A stretch of DNA of 64,000 nt from Clusia tigrina (lineage: Eukaryota > Arthropoda > Insecta > Diptera > Clusiidae). The notes beneath the pieces were generated by a model. It saw only the letters and a program-made list of their open reading frames with translations, was not told the origin of the DNA and did no database searches. The position numbers and the translations under genes were made by a program. The DNA lies in contig OV050031.1 of the NCBI GenBank assembly GCA_920105625.2, forward strand, positions 214,389,194-214,453,193, in the 5' to 3' direction. Shown one piece after another: positions 39,061 to 52,159 of this stretch (positions within the stretch are counted from its first letter, which is position 1; the number at the start of each line of letters is the position of its first letter).

Positions 39061-39564
39061 CAAGTTTCTTGGGCGTTGTACAGAAAGCTAACCGAGAACC
39101 CTCCAGAACTTTATTGGTATTTCAGAACAGTATCGTTTGAATTTTCCAAATCTCAACAAGTTGTTTTGTTCTTGGATTTCGACTATCGATTTACCAACAC
39201 AATTCAAGAGAGGCGTTTTTAGAAGGGAAAGAACGAGTTAAATTTTGGCACGCCACATCGATATGTAGATAAATCAAGACTACAGTTCGGTATCACCGAA
39301 ACATACTACGCGAACCACTTCTAGAAGCGCTTAAAAATATTCGAAATGATATTTCAAATCAATCCCAAAAGAAGGGGAATTGAAAAAAATTATAGAAATT
39401 GAGAATACGAATATAAAAGACAACGTCAATCCATTTCATCCCACTCTAGAATCACCGGAATATAGTTTCAACATAATAGCACAGAGTGCATTAAGACTTG
39501 GGGAATCCGGTAGCTGGACGGATACCCTTTATGATCATAACAGAATTTTCAAGCAACCACCATC

Positions 39565-39795
39565 AGATATAGTAAGCTCGAGCACTCGATATAGTTACAT
39601 CGAGCACCCGATATAGTAACCTCAAGCACCCGATATAGGAACTTCGAGCACCCGATATAGTAAACTTGAGCACCCCATAGAGTAAGCTCGAGCTCCCGAT
39701 ATAGTAAGCTCGATCACCCGATATAGTAACCTCGAGCACCCGATATAGTAACCTCGAGCACCCGGTATAGCAATCTCGAACACCCGGTATAGTAA
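39565..39795. repeat. 22-bp minisatellite (GAGCACCCGATATAGTAACC)
   Basis: About ten tandem copies with variants (CCGGTATAG, CCCCATAGAG). Frames across it are repetitive and spurious. Confidence 0.85.
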
Positions 39796-40378
39796 CCTCG
39801 ATCAATCTGGATTTTGCGAGCTGCATAAATACAGTAAGACTGACTGGAGGCAGGGAGAGGTTGTCGCGAAACGTGGGAACGCCAATTTTCACCGATGGTT
39901 CTAAGATGGAATCTGTGGTGTGAACGGGAGTATATTCTTAATCCCTAAACCTGCTCTCTAATTGTAATATTCTTCAATTTACCATCGACATATAGTGTCT
40001 TTCAAGCGGAGGTCTTTGCGAGTTGGCAGGCATGCACGGCGCTGAAGGGGTACAAGCTGACCAAAAACATATCCATTTACTCCTACAGCCAAACAAAAAT
40101 AAGGGCACCTGCCTTGAAGTATCTCCTGGAACAGGTGAAAAATGTTCAATTCACGCCAAGTTGCAGGAATATCACCTTTTATCAGCTTTAAGCTAGTTGA
40201 CCTCTTCAAGGAGGAATTTAACTAATTATCAAACAGTAGTACTGTTACCCTGGTTTGGATTCTGGGACACAGGAATATCGAAAGCAATGAGAGTGGCGAC
40301 AAGATGCCACGAACAGATTCATTGGAATCCGACTAAGTATTTCCTATATGGACTTGGGGGACCCCCTAACCGTTGTTT

Positions 40379-40639
<261 letters not shown>

Positions 40640-41289
40640 ATAATCACCTCCTCCGTAAGATTCAAGAGAGGTGAAAAACTCCGCGACATGTGCCATTTCT
40701 AGAATGAAGTGGCCGAATCACAGTATAGGAAAACGAATCAACTTCTTAATAGACCAAGACACTTCTTTAGGAATCTTTTAGTTAGTTGTTTGAACGATCT
40801 TTCGACTATCGGAACACACGCTGAAAAAATGGCCATTCCATTCAATGGTGATTGTAGGAGCTGCAAGGACCCAAAAGAGAGAAACTGTCGTCCCCTGTAT
40901 ATGTAATTGCCCAGCTCTCGCTCCCTTGAGGCACAAATATATCGGAAGTTCTTTTCTGGAGAGTCTGCGGCATTGTTTTAGTTTAGAATTTTCAGACCTA
41001 ACTAAATTTATAAACAACTTCGGCTGTTTGTAATTCATGCGATACCACCATTTTGGCATCAAATCATTCTAGTGTTAATTGGGATGATCCGAGGGTTTGT
41101 CACCCATTTTACTTATCTACCTACAGAGTAGTCTCTTTTAATATAATATTCTATTGGAATATCAAAGAAAAACAGGGCCACTATGCAAAGATCATTTGTT
41201 TGGGAGTATGTGAAGACGTTTCAAAGCGTTTGGAAAGACTTGTTCAAGAGGAGAATATAGTGTTCAGATGCTAAAGCCCTGGCTCTGTA

Positions 41290-41845
41290 AATGGTTGTGT
41301 GATGCAATTTAAGTCTCTGGATTTGATAGTTTGGCCCCTGTTACTATTTTCGGGCTTCAAGTGAATTCTTTTAGCATTATAGCTATTAATATTGTTCAGG
41401 ACCTCTTTGATTTAAGTCTCTGGATTTGGTAGTTGGACACTTGTTGCTATTTTCGGGCTTCAAATGGATTTTTTTTTAGCACTATAGCTATTAATTTTGA
41501 TCCGGACGTCTTTAATTTAAGTCTCTGGATTTGATAGTTTGACCTTTGCTCATATTTTCGGACTTCAAATGACTTATTTAGCTCTTAATATTGATTAGGA
41601 CCTCTTTAATTTAAGTCTCTGGATTTGGTAGTTTGACCCTTGGTGCTATTTTCGGACTTCAAATGAATTCTTTTCGTATTATAGCTATTAATATTGCTCT
41701 TGCTTATTATTGCTATTGAGACTTAAAATAAAGGACCTCTTTAATTTAAGTCTCTGGATTTGATAGTTTGACCCTTGGTGCTAGTTTCGGACTTCAAGCA
41801 ACTCTTAATATTGATCAGGACCTCTTTAATTTAAGTCCATTCGAC
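41290..41845. repeat. Minisatellite, about 105-bp unit
   Basis: About five copies with TTTAAGTCTCTGGATTTG, TAGTTTGACCCTTGGTGCTA, TTTTCGGACTTCAAATGA and ATAGCTATTAATATTGATC in order. Confidence 0.85.
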
Positions 41846-41849
41846 TGCA

Positions 41850-43295
41850 ACCTTCAATTTACTTATCTCTTGTATTGTGCTGGGTGAAGCGAGATCATTT
41901 ATAGTCCCTGCTCCTGGCCGCCGTACTGTAGCAAAGCTTCCATATCGGTCCTGCTTAAGTTTTTTTATTAATATAATAATATTAATTAATTAAGTTATTA
42001 ATGCTTTTTTGCTTCCACGCATTTTCTTTGATTGTAGACCCCAAAATAAAGAAAAACAATTGAATGAAATTTCTGTTATTTTTATTTTATTTGATTTATC
42101 ATTAAAAAAAAGGATACAAAAATAATTTTTGCTCTCAAATTGACAGGATTTCGATAATATAAATGCAAAAATTCTCATTAATTAATTTATTATATGTGTT
42201 TTTTGTTGTTATACAATAGTGTAATTATTAGTTTAACATAAAAGGTTAAATTATTTATAATTATTTACTCTCGATAAGACTAAAATTCTCTAAGCTCTCT
42301 AGCAGCGATAGCAAAGACTTCGATTAATTAATGAAATAAAAAAATACCTTACAAAATAATTAAAGTAATAAAATAAATTTTTTTGTTTAGAATTTGATTC
42401 CAAAGTTTTATTCAGCAAGTTAGAAAAAAGGACAAGTGAGACGATCAGTTTTAAACTTAATTAATTAAATTTAAATTAAGTAACTAAATTAAATTATATT
42501 GCATTGCGTTGTTACAGTTTACTTAGTTTATAGATTTAAAAAAATAGCTGATAAATAGTTTTCTTTTATTTTTTTTTTAAATATTTAGAATATTTTTTCT
42601 TTTTATTTATTATTTTGTGACCTCTGCGAGCTTTGTTCTATAATTGAGTGAATTAACATATTTAAATTAAAAAAACTCGGGGATTTTTATGGAAATTATT
42701 GTGTGTAAATGCAATTTTTTTTTACTTCATTTAATTAATTTTTTATATATTTATAAATATTTTTTTTTATATATTTATTAATATTTTAATAAATTATTTA
42801 CTAAATTTACATTAAAGTGCTTTGCTCCTTAATAAGCTTCCTTTTTTTTTTGTTTATTAATTTTTATCAATTTTCTTTATTGCAATTTTGCTTCAAGGAA
42901 GTTGTTGCAATAAAGCTTATTTATATCTTATCAGTCGTCCTTTTTTCCAAATATATAAAAACAATATAAATTCTTTTGCATATTTTTGCCATAAACATAA
43001 AATTTCACTTGCTTAGCTCTGTTTTTTAATTAATGTTCTTAAGATTAATTTTATGCTAAATTAGTTTTTATGTATTTCAGTTTTTTTTTGTCAAATTAAA
43101 TATTTTTTTAATAGCTGCAAACTTTTCATTACTTTCTGCTTTAAAAAGTTAGCTATAATTTAAATGTTTGCTATAAAAACTATAAATAATTAAATAATTA
43201 TTTAAATAATATTGCCCTCGAGATTTCTTAACCGGCACCATGTGTGTTCATTTCACTTCTCCGTTTATAGAGTAATCTTTTACTGCTTCATACTC
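41850..43295. other. Very AT-rich DNA
   Basis: From about 41960 the stretch is dominated by A/T runs (TTTTTTTATATATTTA-type). No gene was recognised. It may lie 3' of the ZP gene and within an Atg16 intron if that gene continues beyond the window. Confidence 0.5.
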
Positions 43296-43299
43296 TCTA

Positions 43300-43535
43300 T
43301 TTCTGTTTCTCTCTCTTTCTCTCTCTGATCGTTTAAATGGCGTCTATGTTTATGTTTATGTTTAATTATTGCATTTCATGTCTACTCTTTTTCACTCTTT
43401 CACTCTTCACTTGAGCAATTGAGTCTGTTCTCAACCAATCCATTGGCAAGCATCCACATTCGCTGTTTTAAGTTAACTCTCTCTCTTTCTCCATCTCCAT
43501 CTCTCTCCCTCTCTCTTTCTCTATCTCTCTCTTTA

Positions 43536-43574
<39 letters not shown>

Positions 43575-43575
43575 G
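43300..43575. repeat. CT-rich polypyrimidine tract
   Basis: TCTCTCTCTTTCTCTCTC-type sequence, densest at 43480-43575. On the minus strand this is a GA-rich tract just beyond the ZP gene's polyA signal. GAGA-type sequences can bind GAGA factor, but no function is shown. Confidence 0.7.
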
Positions 43576-43594
43576 CTTAAAAAGGTGGTTCATA

Positions 43595-43600
43595 TTTATT
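43595..43600 (-). terminator. PolyA signal of the ZP gene
   Basis: AATAAA on the minus strand, about 75 bp beyond the stop codon at 43676. Confidence 0.5.
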
Positions 43601-43675
43601 GTATGTATATTTCTGCGTCTCATTTGTTCTTTTAAAAATACTATCATCGACTGTCATAATGTTGGAATAATGCAC

Positions 43676-46600
43676 CTAGAATTGACGGCCGTGTCGTCCA
43701 GCAAAACCACTGTCGTACAATTTACATAACGATTCCGATCGCGTGTTTCCCGCATTGCTAACGATTGTCGAACCCGATGTGCCGCTGTGTGATCCGTAAC
43801 TGGAGGCGTTGCTGATGACTTCGTTGGCGTAGGGCTGTTGTTTCCGGCGTCGCTGATACAGATATGTCCAGATAGCAATCACGGCTAATTGGGCGAGCAG
43901 AAACACGGTGGCAGCCACAATGAGACCTAAGGATGATTGAAAGATTATGTGAAGATTAAAAAGTTTCCATAATACAGTGAAATATTTGATTAGTTGCGCG
44001 GAACAAATCTTTGTTCGTAATCAAGGAATATTTCAATTATTCCAACCTAATAATTCTAAGAAACTATTTTTTATGATCACCCTGACGTTCTTTTTGTATT
44101 TAAGCTATTATCTTGAATAAGTCTTCTAATGTTTGTTCTCGATTCTATAAACTATTTTCTTATGGTCCCCGAAGATCTTTTTGTATTGTCTTGAAAAAGT
44201 CTTTTAATGTTTGTTTTCGATTCTATAAACTATTTTCTTATAATCCCTCGAAGTTCTTTTTGTATTATCTTGAAAAAGTTTTCTAATGCTTGTTTTCGAT
44301 TCTATAAACTTTTCCTATGATCCTCCGAAGTTCTTCTTGTATTTACGCTATTGTCTTGAGAAAGTTTTCGAATATGTAATATTCTTGTTTGCGATCCTGA
44401 AGTACCTCACTTACTTTTGATTCCTTCTATTCAAGCTTATCTACTTATTTATTCGTTTTGATGTTCTCCCTCTTATACTCTAAATCTTCAAACCTTTTAA
44501 AACGTTTACTGATGCTTTTTATATTATCTTATATTCTTGGAAGATCCAAAATATTTGCTTGATTGTGTTTAAACCTCTCCTAGAATTCTTTTGAAGAACT
44601 TCTAAGTTATTGTTTTAGATTATTCAGTTTTTGATGTCCAGCGAATCATTTTTTAGATTCCCTCCTATATAAATCATAATACAAGGGTTACGTCAGGTTC
44701 CTCAAATATCTTCTTGAAGTCTTCCAACGAACTGGCAACCTTCCACGTTTTTACAGTAATTAAATATATGTTTGCTTATGGTTCTTGAGATATCCTACTT
44801 AGAACTTCTATTATTTACTGCTAGGCCTGTTCAATAAAATGCTCCAAACTGTGTTCTAATCTTTACAAATTTCATGGGAACATTTGAAAGCTCTTCGAGC
44901 ACTGAATAATCTCTTTCTTTATACCCGCCAAAGTGTAATCCTATAAAATTAGCAACATATTTTTTTTTCATTTTGATCCTGTCTCCAAATTTTATTCTTA
45001 CTCTTAACATGCCACATTTCCATAAGTTTGTGGAAGTTACTTCCATATTGTTCCAACTATGTTATATTTCTAATGATTTCTTCTGAAGTTCCATTGGTAG
45101 CCCTGCTTACCTCGTTCGTGTTATATTGATGAGCGGATATCATCAGGTTTATTCTTTACTATATCTTTTGGTTATTGGAATTGTTTCGGAACTTTTATGT
45201 TTTCAACTTCCTTAAACGACATTCTTGTATACTACATAACGTTGTTTCCTATTGTTCTTGAGGTTCTTTAACCCGTTTTAATTCAACGGTTATCATTGCG
45301 TCATCATATTTCACAATTGTGCCTCAGGTTGTCTCTCTAAAGAGGTCTCTCTCTAATTGGTTCTCTGTGTAAATTATTCAATTTATTTACGGGAAGATCT
45401 TTAAATTCTATACTAAAGGATATTAGATGATTTCACCGGGTTCTCTCTTTAAAGGGGTCACTTTAAGATATTCAATTAATTCATTGAATGCTCTTTACAG
45501 GCTTCATTAACGGATATTCGATTATTTCACTGAAAGTTCCGCGGGTTATCTCTTCAAAAGGTTTACTTTAGGATATTCAATTAATTCATTGAATGTTCCT
45601 TACAGGCTTCATTAAAGGATATTAGATTATTTCACTGAAAGTTCCACGGGTTGTCTCTTCAAAAGGTTTACTTTAGGATATTCAATTAATTCATTGAATG
45701 TTCCTTACAGGCTTCATTAAAGGATATTAGATTATTTCACTGAAAGTTCCGCGGGTTGTCTCTTCAAAAGGTTTACTTTAGGATATGCAATGACTTCATT
45801 AGATATTCTTTAAATGCTTCACTTAAGGTTGTGAGATTACTCCCCTGAATGTTCCTCGGGTTTCCTATTTAAAAGATTACCTTCAGGGAGATCCCTATAT
45901 AATTGATTCATATATAATTTGTTTAAATCACTTTACAAATACCAAATTTTGATTCGCCTGTTATTGTATATCATTTCACTGCATATTCTGGAGATTCTTC
46001 AGAGTTTATTGTAGATGCTTCCATTACTTTTCCTGTCATTTTTCACACTTACTTCTCATATTTCCTTATCTACTTATTGCATACTTCTTTGGGGGTCTTA
46101 CCTAATCCTAATGAAAACATTTCTCATTTCGCTCTAAATACCAAGTGTTGACGTCTCTTCTCCACAACTTACTTTCACCGTTCATTATCTCTTCGGGCCG
46201 ATCTAATTTTGTTCCTCAAGCTCTGACCCAGAACTCCCTTCTCCCATTTACCCACTGCTGCTACTTTAACTCCAACTCCACGCGTATCTGTGATCTAATA
46301 TAAACTCTTAAATAATATCAAAAACAATTACATCAGAGCTTCACGCCTGATAGGAGCACACCTTGCACCAAGTTACGGCACGTTTCTGCAGCCACTACTA
46401 ACTCCAATTTTCAGCCCACTGTACCCAACTCAGTACGAGTACCAATACACGAGAGTGCACACAACATGCCACACCAGAGCAGTGCTCTAGTCTGCTGCAC
46501 CTCTACCTACCAATTGCATTAACACAGAATCCTTGTGCTCCATCGCTCGAAATGAAAACTGTCTCATTGGTATCGTATCCGGCGGTTTTGGTCTGTTGTT

Positions 46601-49600
46601 GCTTATCGAATCCAAATTTGTCAGTTATCTGAATTGATTGCACCAAAAGCATATCCTCCTGACTAGTTTTGTTTGTTGTCTCACGTCGTGAGCGTTGTTG
46701 CTGATCATTGTTGTTGTTGGTGTTGTCGAGATTGCTGCCAGCCAATGTTGCTGCAATACGGAAAGAACAAAAAAATAAAAAAATTAAAAAGAAAATACAA
46801 AATAAGAACAAAACAGAAATTGTTCTCGGCTGCTACGAGATTGCTTGGCGAGTTGTTGGCGAATTGTGAAGAGATTCTGCAGGGTGATAGGGTTAACAGC
46901 GTTTGTAAAAGGCGCAGAATGAAGAAATAAAATGAAACGTCATTATTACGGCCGTCATTGGCCTGGCCGTGGAGCCGCCAACTGTGAGTGTGTCAGGCGA
47001 GTCGTTGACTGGCAACTTTATGGCATGTGATTTGGAAACATAAAAATTAGCTAAGCGAGGTCCGTGATAATACATAAAAAATTAAATTAAATTTCAAAAA
47101 TAAAAACATTGAGCAGAGTGAAATAAGTTTTTAATTTGCTGACTTTATGGCGCTGATCAGCCCAACCAGTTGAACTTTGAGCCTGCCCAATTTGGGGCTC
47201 AACTAACTCCCAACTGAAGAGCTTGCCGCTCAGATGATGGCCATGCTTAAACTTCTGACATTACATCTTCATTTGGAAGACCAACTGACCAAGCAACCAA
47301 GGAACTAACCAATCAACCAAGGAGCCAACCAACCAAACAATCAACCAGCCGATCAACCAACCGATCAACCAACCAATTTCCCTCCTTTCCTCTTACGAGT
47401 ATTCCAGCCACATCATGGATTATTGCACTTACCTGTTACACTCAACGATCGTCTCCTTCTGCGGCCGTACGATATTAATGACTTCAGCTCGCCGCTGACA
47501 TCCTCTTGATCGCACTGCACCGGTTCGCACGTTGGCATGCATGGTGTGACCAAGGCGCGGAACTGCACCACTTCGGACGATGGGAACTTGAAGGCATCGA
47601 AGTGTGACAACAATATTTTTCCTGTCAGAGTACTCTTGTAGATCGGACCCATAATGAAGTGATCCGTGGGACAGCCATTAGCATCGATGAGCGTAATTTC
47701 GGCATTATCACCGCCATCCATGGCAACCAGTTCGCGTACGAATATCTCATAGGGACTCTGTTCATCCAGTATCTCGAATTTGAGTGCCAAGGGATCACCA
47801 ACCTCGGCGGAACGCATAACATCGGCACCGTCGCGTGATGTGATCTTCATGATGACATTCGGTGAGTCGACAATCACTTCCTCCGACAACGCCGGCTCAA
47901 TATCTCCTCTGACATCCAAGTCCACCTCATTCGATACAGACTTGTTGGTCAAATCGTATTGACAGGTCACCGCCAGTCCCAAATCCGAAGATGTCACAAT
48001 TGTGTCGTGATGCTGAATAACAACATCGTTCATATAACGTCCCGAACCGCTCTGGCGCACATTGCACTCGAGATCCTGATAACCCATACGCAATTCGAAC
48101 TCAAGCGATCTGTTCACATCGAGGGAGCAAGATTTCGGTGAACCCTTCGCGTACACTTTGCCATTGAAGAGCTTCGAGGTGCGTATGCGAGCAATCATAT
48201 CGCCAGCGCCGCACTCAATGGTCACATTGTAGCAGGAGGACAACTCGTAGGTGGCCGCCTCAGGCACATCCAAATAGGGGTCCTGGACGTCGGAGAGAGT
48301 GGCGCGACTGTGATGGGAGAGACGACAGACCATGTCGCCGGTGTCACCAAAATCGTACGAATGGCATCTGTAAAGGAAATAAGCAGTAGTAGAAATTAGG
48401 AATTAATTGCTCAATGAAAAGAGTTAACAAACGGTTTGTGTCTGAGTCATGTTGCTGGCACAGCTAACAGTAAATCTAATCAGATGCCAGCTTGTTGCTG
48501 TCTGTTGTTGGTATTGTTGTCTGTCTGTCAGCAACATGTTATCCAGCTACTTGGGCATTATGTGCTTTTGTGTTGCCGTTGCTGTTAATCTTCTTAACCA
48601 AATTCTCATCTAATCGCTGGCATCGTTAAATATTATCAAAATCAAAATGCTCGTAAATTGACATTGGCCGCATTACTGCGAGGCAAGCCACTCGCACTCA
48701 GCAGAGAAATCGCAATGCAGCACCCGCTGCAACTGTCGTGTAAAATGCTCAAGTGTCACTTAGTTGGCAGCATCATATTTCTATAAGACGCGCGGCCAGG
48801 CAGACAGACAGACATGTGGACAGTACATTGACAGTTGTAAAAGACACAAAACAAAAGTAGCGGAAAGCTCAACGCGACTTATGTTGGCATTCTGTGTGTT
48901 AACAAACCCACTAACCAAGCAACCAAACAGCCAAACAGCCACTTAAACTGCTCTCGCATACAGTGTTGCATGGCATGCAGGCTCCTGCAAGTAAGTATCC
49001 GATTCGTGTGTCGTGTGTCGTTTGCATCCCCACCACCACCACTTGGCGAACGTCAAATGTTGACACGCTAATGTATGTATTGGCAGAGCCATCAGCAGAA
49101 CCATCAGCAGAACCATCAGCGGAGGCATCGACGTCGGCATCGATAGTGCAATTTGAAAGCTGCACTGACTGCCTCTCTGCCTATCACTGAGCCCACTTCC
49201 CTGCCTCCTGGCCAGCCTTCCTTCCTTGGCTCTCCGTGTGTCTAACCAACTCCTCTCTATGCGAATATCTCCGCTCTACCAGTAGCGGTATAAATAATTA
49301 TCACTGAACCTGTTCTGATGTACGAGTATTTTGCTTGGCTTTAAAAATTATGACTCCTCATTGGTGCTTATTTCTAGCTGCGCACAACTCACAACAACAC
49401 ACTATGCAACAACACACAATATAACAACACACACACAATATAACAACAACAACACGAACAACACCAACAAGTTCTGTTGTTTGGTTATTCATCCATTGAA
49501 CTTACCTGTAAGGTGAATTCAAACACAAATCACGGCACTCATCAATGCTGCCCACATCCTGATAGACCGAATCGACCGTTTTCAGTATTCTGCCCGACAC

Positions 49601-49757
49601 ACGCTTGAATTCGCACAATTTATTTGGCTCCTCGGCGCAGTTGTTCTCCAGATAATCGATGCCATCGTACGCCTGAAATGCGCTGCTGCCGGCCAGTGTA
49701 ATGCGATCCATTTCGGAGAGCTCGCAAGTATTTGTGGCACGATAATAGTTCGCCGAT
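43676..49757 (-). CDS. PAN + ZP domain transmembrane apical-matrix protein, 3' exons
   Basis: Four exons splice in frame on the minus strand: 49506-49757, 47433-48367, 46511-46750 and 43676-43926, about 558 residues, all GT-AG. The first holds most of a PAN/apple domain (TNTCELSEMDRITLAG, CAEEPNKLCEFKRV, ECRDLCLNSPYR), completed by RCHSYDFGDTGDMVCRLSHH at the start of the next exon. The ZP domain follows (CYNVTIECGAGDMIARI, DLECNVRQSGSGRYMNDVVI, GLAVTCQYDL, then YEIFVRELVAMDG, DANGCPTD, FRALVTPC), ending in a furin-type site GRRRRRSL. The 46511-46750 exon is an Asn/Gln-rich linker with a second basic site RSRR. The last exon gives a membrane helix (LIVAATVFLLAQLAVIAIW) and a tail of about 50 residues. 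Known fly relatives (neyo, nyobe, morpheyus, trynity group) organise apical extracellular matrix and cuticle shape. Which one this is cannot be decided here. Signal peptide and first PAN domain were not found. Confidence 0.85.
44050..44400. repeat. Minisatellite, about 80-bp unit, in ZP intron
   Basis: About four copies with GATTCTATAAACTATTTTCT, CGAAGTTCTTTTTGTATT and CTTGAAAAAGTCTTCTAATG. Confidence 0.8.
44401..45329 (-). other. ZP gene last intron, unassigned stretch
   Basis: AT-rich intronic DNA with short TTGTTTTCGAT-type words similar to the neighbouring minisatellite. No gene was recognised. Confidence 0.4.
45330..45850. repeat. Minisatellite, about 104-bp unit, in ZP intron
   Basis: About four to five copies with TTAGGATATTCAATTAATTC, GAATGTTCCTTACAGGCTTC, AAGGATATTAGATTATTTCA and GCGGGTTGTCTCTTCAAAAG. 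The three central copies are almost identical, so expansion was recent. Confidence 0.85.
45851..46510 (-). other. ZP gene last intron, 5' part
   Basis: No recognised elements. The minus-strand donor GTAGGT at 46505-46510 follows exon 46511-46750. Confidence 0.5.
46751..47432 (-). other. ZP gene intron with CCAACCAA repeat
   Basis: A 682-bp intron. A simple AACCAACCAATCAACC-type tract lies at about 47290-47380. Confidence 0.7.
48368..49505 (-). other. ZP gene intron
   Basis: A 1138-bp intron with a 12-bp repeat (GCCATCAGCAGAACCATCAG, four copies) at 49085-49130 and AACAACACACA runs at 49390-49470. Open frames here follow these repeats. Confidence 0.7.
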
Positions 49758-50689
49758 CTGTGTAATGGAAAGAAATGATGTGCTTGTTGGGTTACTACGT
49801 TCTCAAAGCAGCGCATTCTTTTAAGAGTTCGCTATTTTTTTTCTTTCTTAATTTATATGCTTTTTGCTGGGATTTTATCTTATTCTTTCATTGGAATATT
49901 TACAAAATTGTTGTGGTACTTGTCAACTGTTTTAAACGATTTTGTACGCTTTGATGACAAGTGCAACTGAAGGCAAATGACACAGTTTTCTGGAGATGCG
50001 TGAAATAGGTTTTTGTTTAACAAAACTCTTTCGTGTCATGTTTGCTGGTACGAATATTATGGAAAGACTTAAATTGTCATTGTTATCCTACTGGAATGTC
50101 AAATGTCTTTTAAGACCTTTAAAGAGAGACTCTTCAAAATATCCCAAGCAATATGTTAAACTGTGAAATATGAAGTAATGATCAAATAAAATGAGAAAAC
50201 TTTCAACAAATGGAATAAAAGCAATAAAATGGGAAACAAATGAAATAAACTCCAAACAAATAAATAAATAATATATATAATATTAATATATATAATAATA
50301 TATTAATATATATTATAATATATTAAAATATATAATATATATAATAATATATATAATAATATATAATAATAATATATATAATAATATATAAAAATAATAC
50401 CTACAAAGTATATTATTATACTTTCAAACTCCATTATAAAATTATAAATATATCATTAAAGCACTCTCTCCTCAACGACAAGGAAAACATGTATCTCAGC
50501 AACATGTTTCTAAGCACCATGTTTTCCTTGTCGCTCTCCAGCACCGATTCCAGACCAACTCTGAACACGTGTCTGTGAAGATTCCATTCACAAATCTATT
50601 AATGCATAGTTTGGAAAATATATTTCTATGCCTTTGAAAACAACAAATACAATATTCCTCTTAAACGATATTCGTCGTCTAGTAGTAAG
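49758..50689 (-). other. ZP gene upstream intron, AT-repeat containing
   Basis: A strong minus-strand acceptor (CATTACACAG) ends this intron at 49758. A TATATAATAATATAT simple repeat covers about 50265-50400. The upstream exon it should join was not found. Confidence 0.5.
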
Positions 50690-52155
50690 CATACTAGTTC
50701 TAACAATCGGGGGGTCGCTGGTTCCAAACGTTTCAAATTCATCCAAGCCAAGCTCTCGAAAGTGCTTCTTTATAAATCTATTTCTTGTCATCCTAGTCCT
50801 AGTCCTCATAATCGTGAGGCTGCTGGTTCCAAATTCATTCAAGGGAGGATCTCAAAGTGCTTCTTTATAATTATAAATATTTTTCTTGTCGTCCTAGTCC
50901 TAGCCCTCACAATTGTGGGGTCACTGTTACCAAACTCACCCAGGGCAGGGTCTCAAAGTGCTTCCTTATAAATCTTTTGCTTGTCGTACTAGTCCTAGTC
51001 CTCACAACTGCTGGGCCGCTGGGTCCAAACTCATCCAGGGCAGTCGTTTATAAATATTTTTCTTATCGTCCTAGTTCTAGTCCTCATAATCGTGTGGTCG
51101 CTGGTTCCAGACTAATCCAGGAAAGGTATTCAAATTGCTTTATAATTATAAATCTCTTTCTTGTCGTCCTAGCCCTAGTCCTCACAATCGTGGCATCGTT
51201 GGTTTTAAATTCATCCAGGACAGGGTCTCAAAATAATTCTTTATAAATCTTTTTTGTCGTCCTAGTCCGAGTCCTCACAATCGTGAGGTTGCTGGTTCCA
51301 AATTCATTCAGGGGAGGATCTCAAAGTGCTTCTTTATAATTATAAATATTTTTCTTATCGTCCTAGTCCTAGCCCTCACAATCGTGGGGTCACTGTTACC
51401 AAACTCACCCAGGGCAGGGTCTCAAAGTGCTTCCTTATAAATCTTTTGCTTGTCGTACTAGTCCTAGTCCTCACAACTGCTGGGCCGCTGGGTCCAAACT
51501 CATCCAGGGCAGTCGTTTATAAATATTTTTCTTATCGTCCTAGTTCTAGTCCTCATAATCGTGTGGTCGCTGGTTCCAGACTAATCCAGGAAAGGTATTC
51601 AAATTGCTTTATAATTATAAATCTTTTTCTTGTCGTCCTAGCCCTAGTCCTCACAATCGTGGCATCGTTGGTTTTAAATTCATCCAGGACAGGGTCTCAA
51701 AATAATTCTTTATAAATCTTTTTTGTCGTCCTAGTCCTAGTCCTCACAATCGCGGGGTCGCTGGTTCCAAACTCATCCAGCACAGGGTATCAATAATCTT
51801 CAGCTTCTTTATAAAACTTTTTCTTGTCGTATCCTAGTCCTCACAATCGCGGGGTCGCTGGTTCCAAACTCATCCAGGGCAGGGTAACAAAAAGCTTCTT
51901 TATAATTCCCAACAATTGTGTGGTTGTTGGTTCCAAATTCATCCAGGGCAGGGTCTCAAGGTGCTTCTTTATAATTATAAATCTTTTCTTATCGTCCTAG
52001 TCCTCACAATCGTGGGGTCAATGTTTCCAAATTCATCCAGGACCAGGGTATCAATATTATTTTGGTCCTTTATAAAACTTTTTCTTGTCTCGTCGAAAGC
52101 CTTTGTTGCTGAGACTGATTCTCTCAAACTTTTGCAGACATAATTGATATGGATA
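50690..52155 (+). repeat. Tandem array of SINE tRNA-like heads with 469-bp higher-order repeat
   Basis: About 15 monomers of roughly 80-100 bp, each with CCTAGTCCTAGTCCTCACAA, TCGTGGGGTCGCTGGTTCCA, AACTCATCCAGGGCAGGGTC and TCAAAGTGCTTCTTTATAAA, then TCTTTTTCTTGTCGT. These match block by block the head and proximal body of the SINE copies at 15088 and 14845 (GGGGTCGT, a GGTTCGAATCC-type B box, GGTCTCAAA, CTTCTTTCTAAATCTTTTTC). A five-monomer block is repeated at exactly 469 bp (50857-51246 against 51326-51715) with very few differences. The last monomer runs into a normal SINE body (GTCGAAAGCCTTTGTTGCTG, CTTTTGCAGACATAATTGAT) at 52080-52150. The 129-codon frames inside are spurious. Confidence 0.8.
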
Positions 52156-52159
52156 ATAC

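Noticed and set aside
50857..51715. Two near-identical 129-codon frames
   Set aside because: They are the 469-bp higher-order repeat of the SINE-head array, not paralogous genes.
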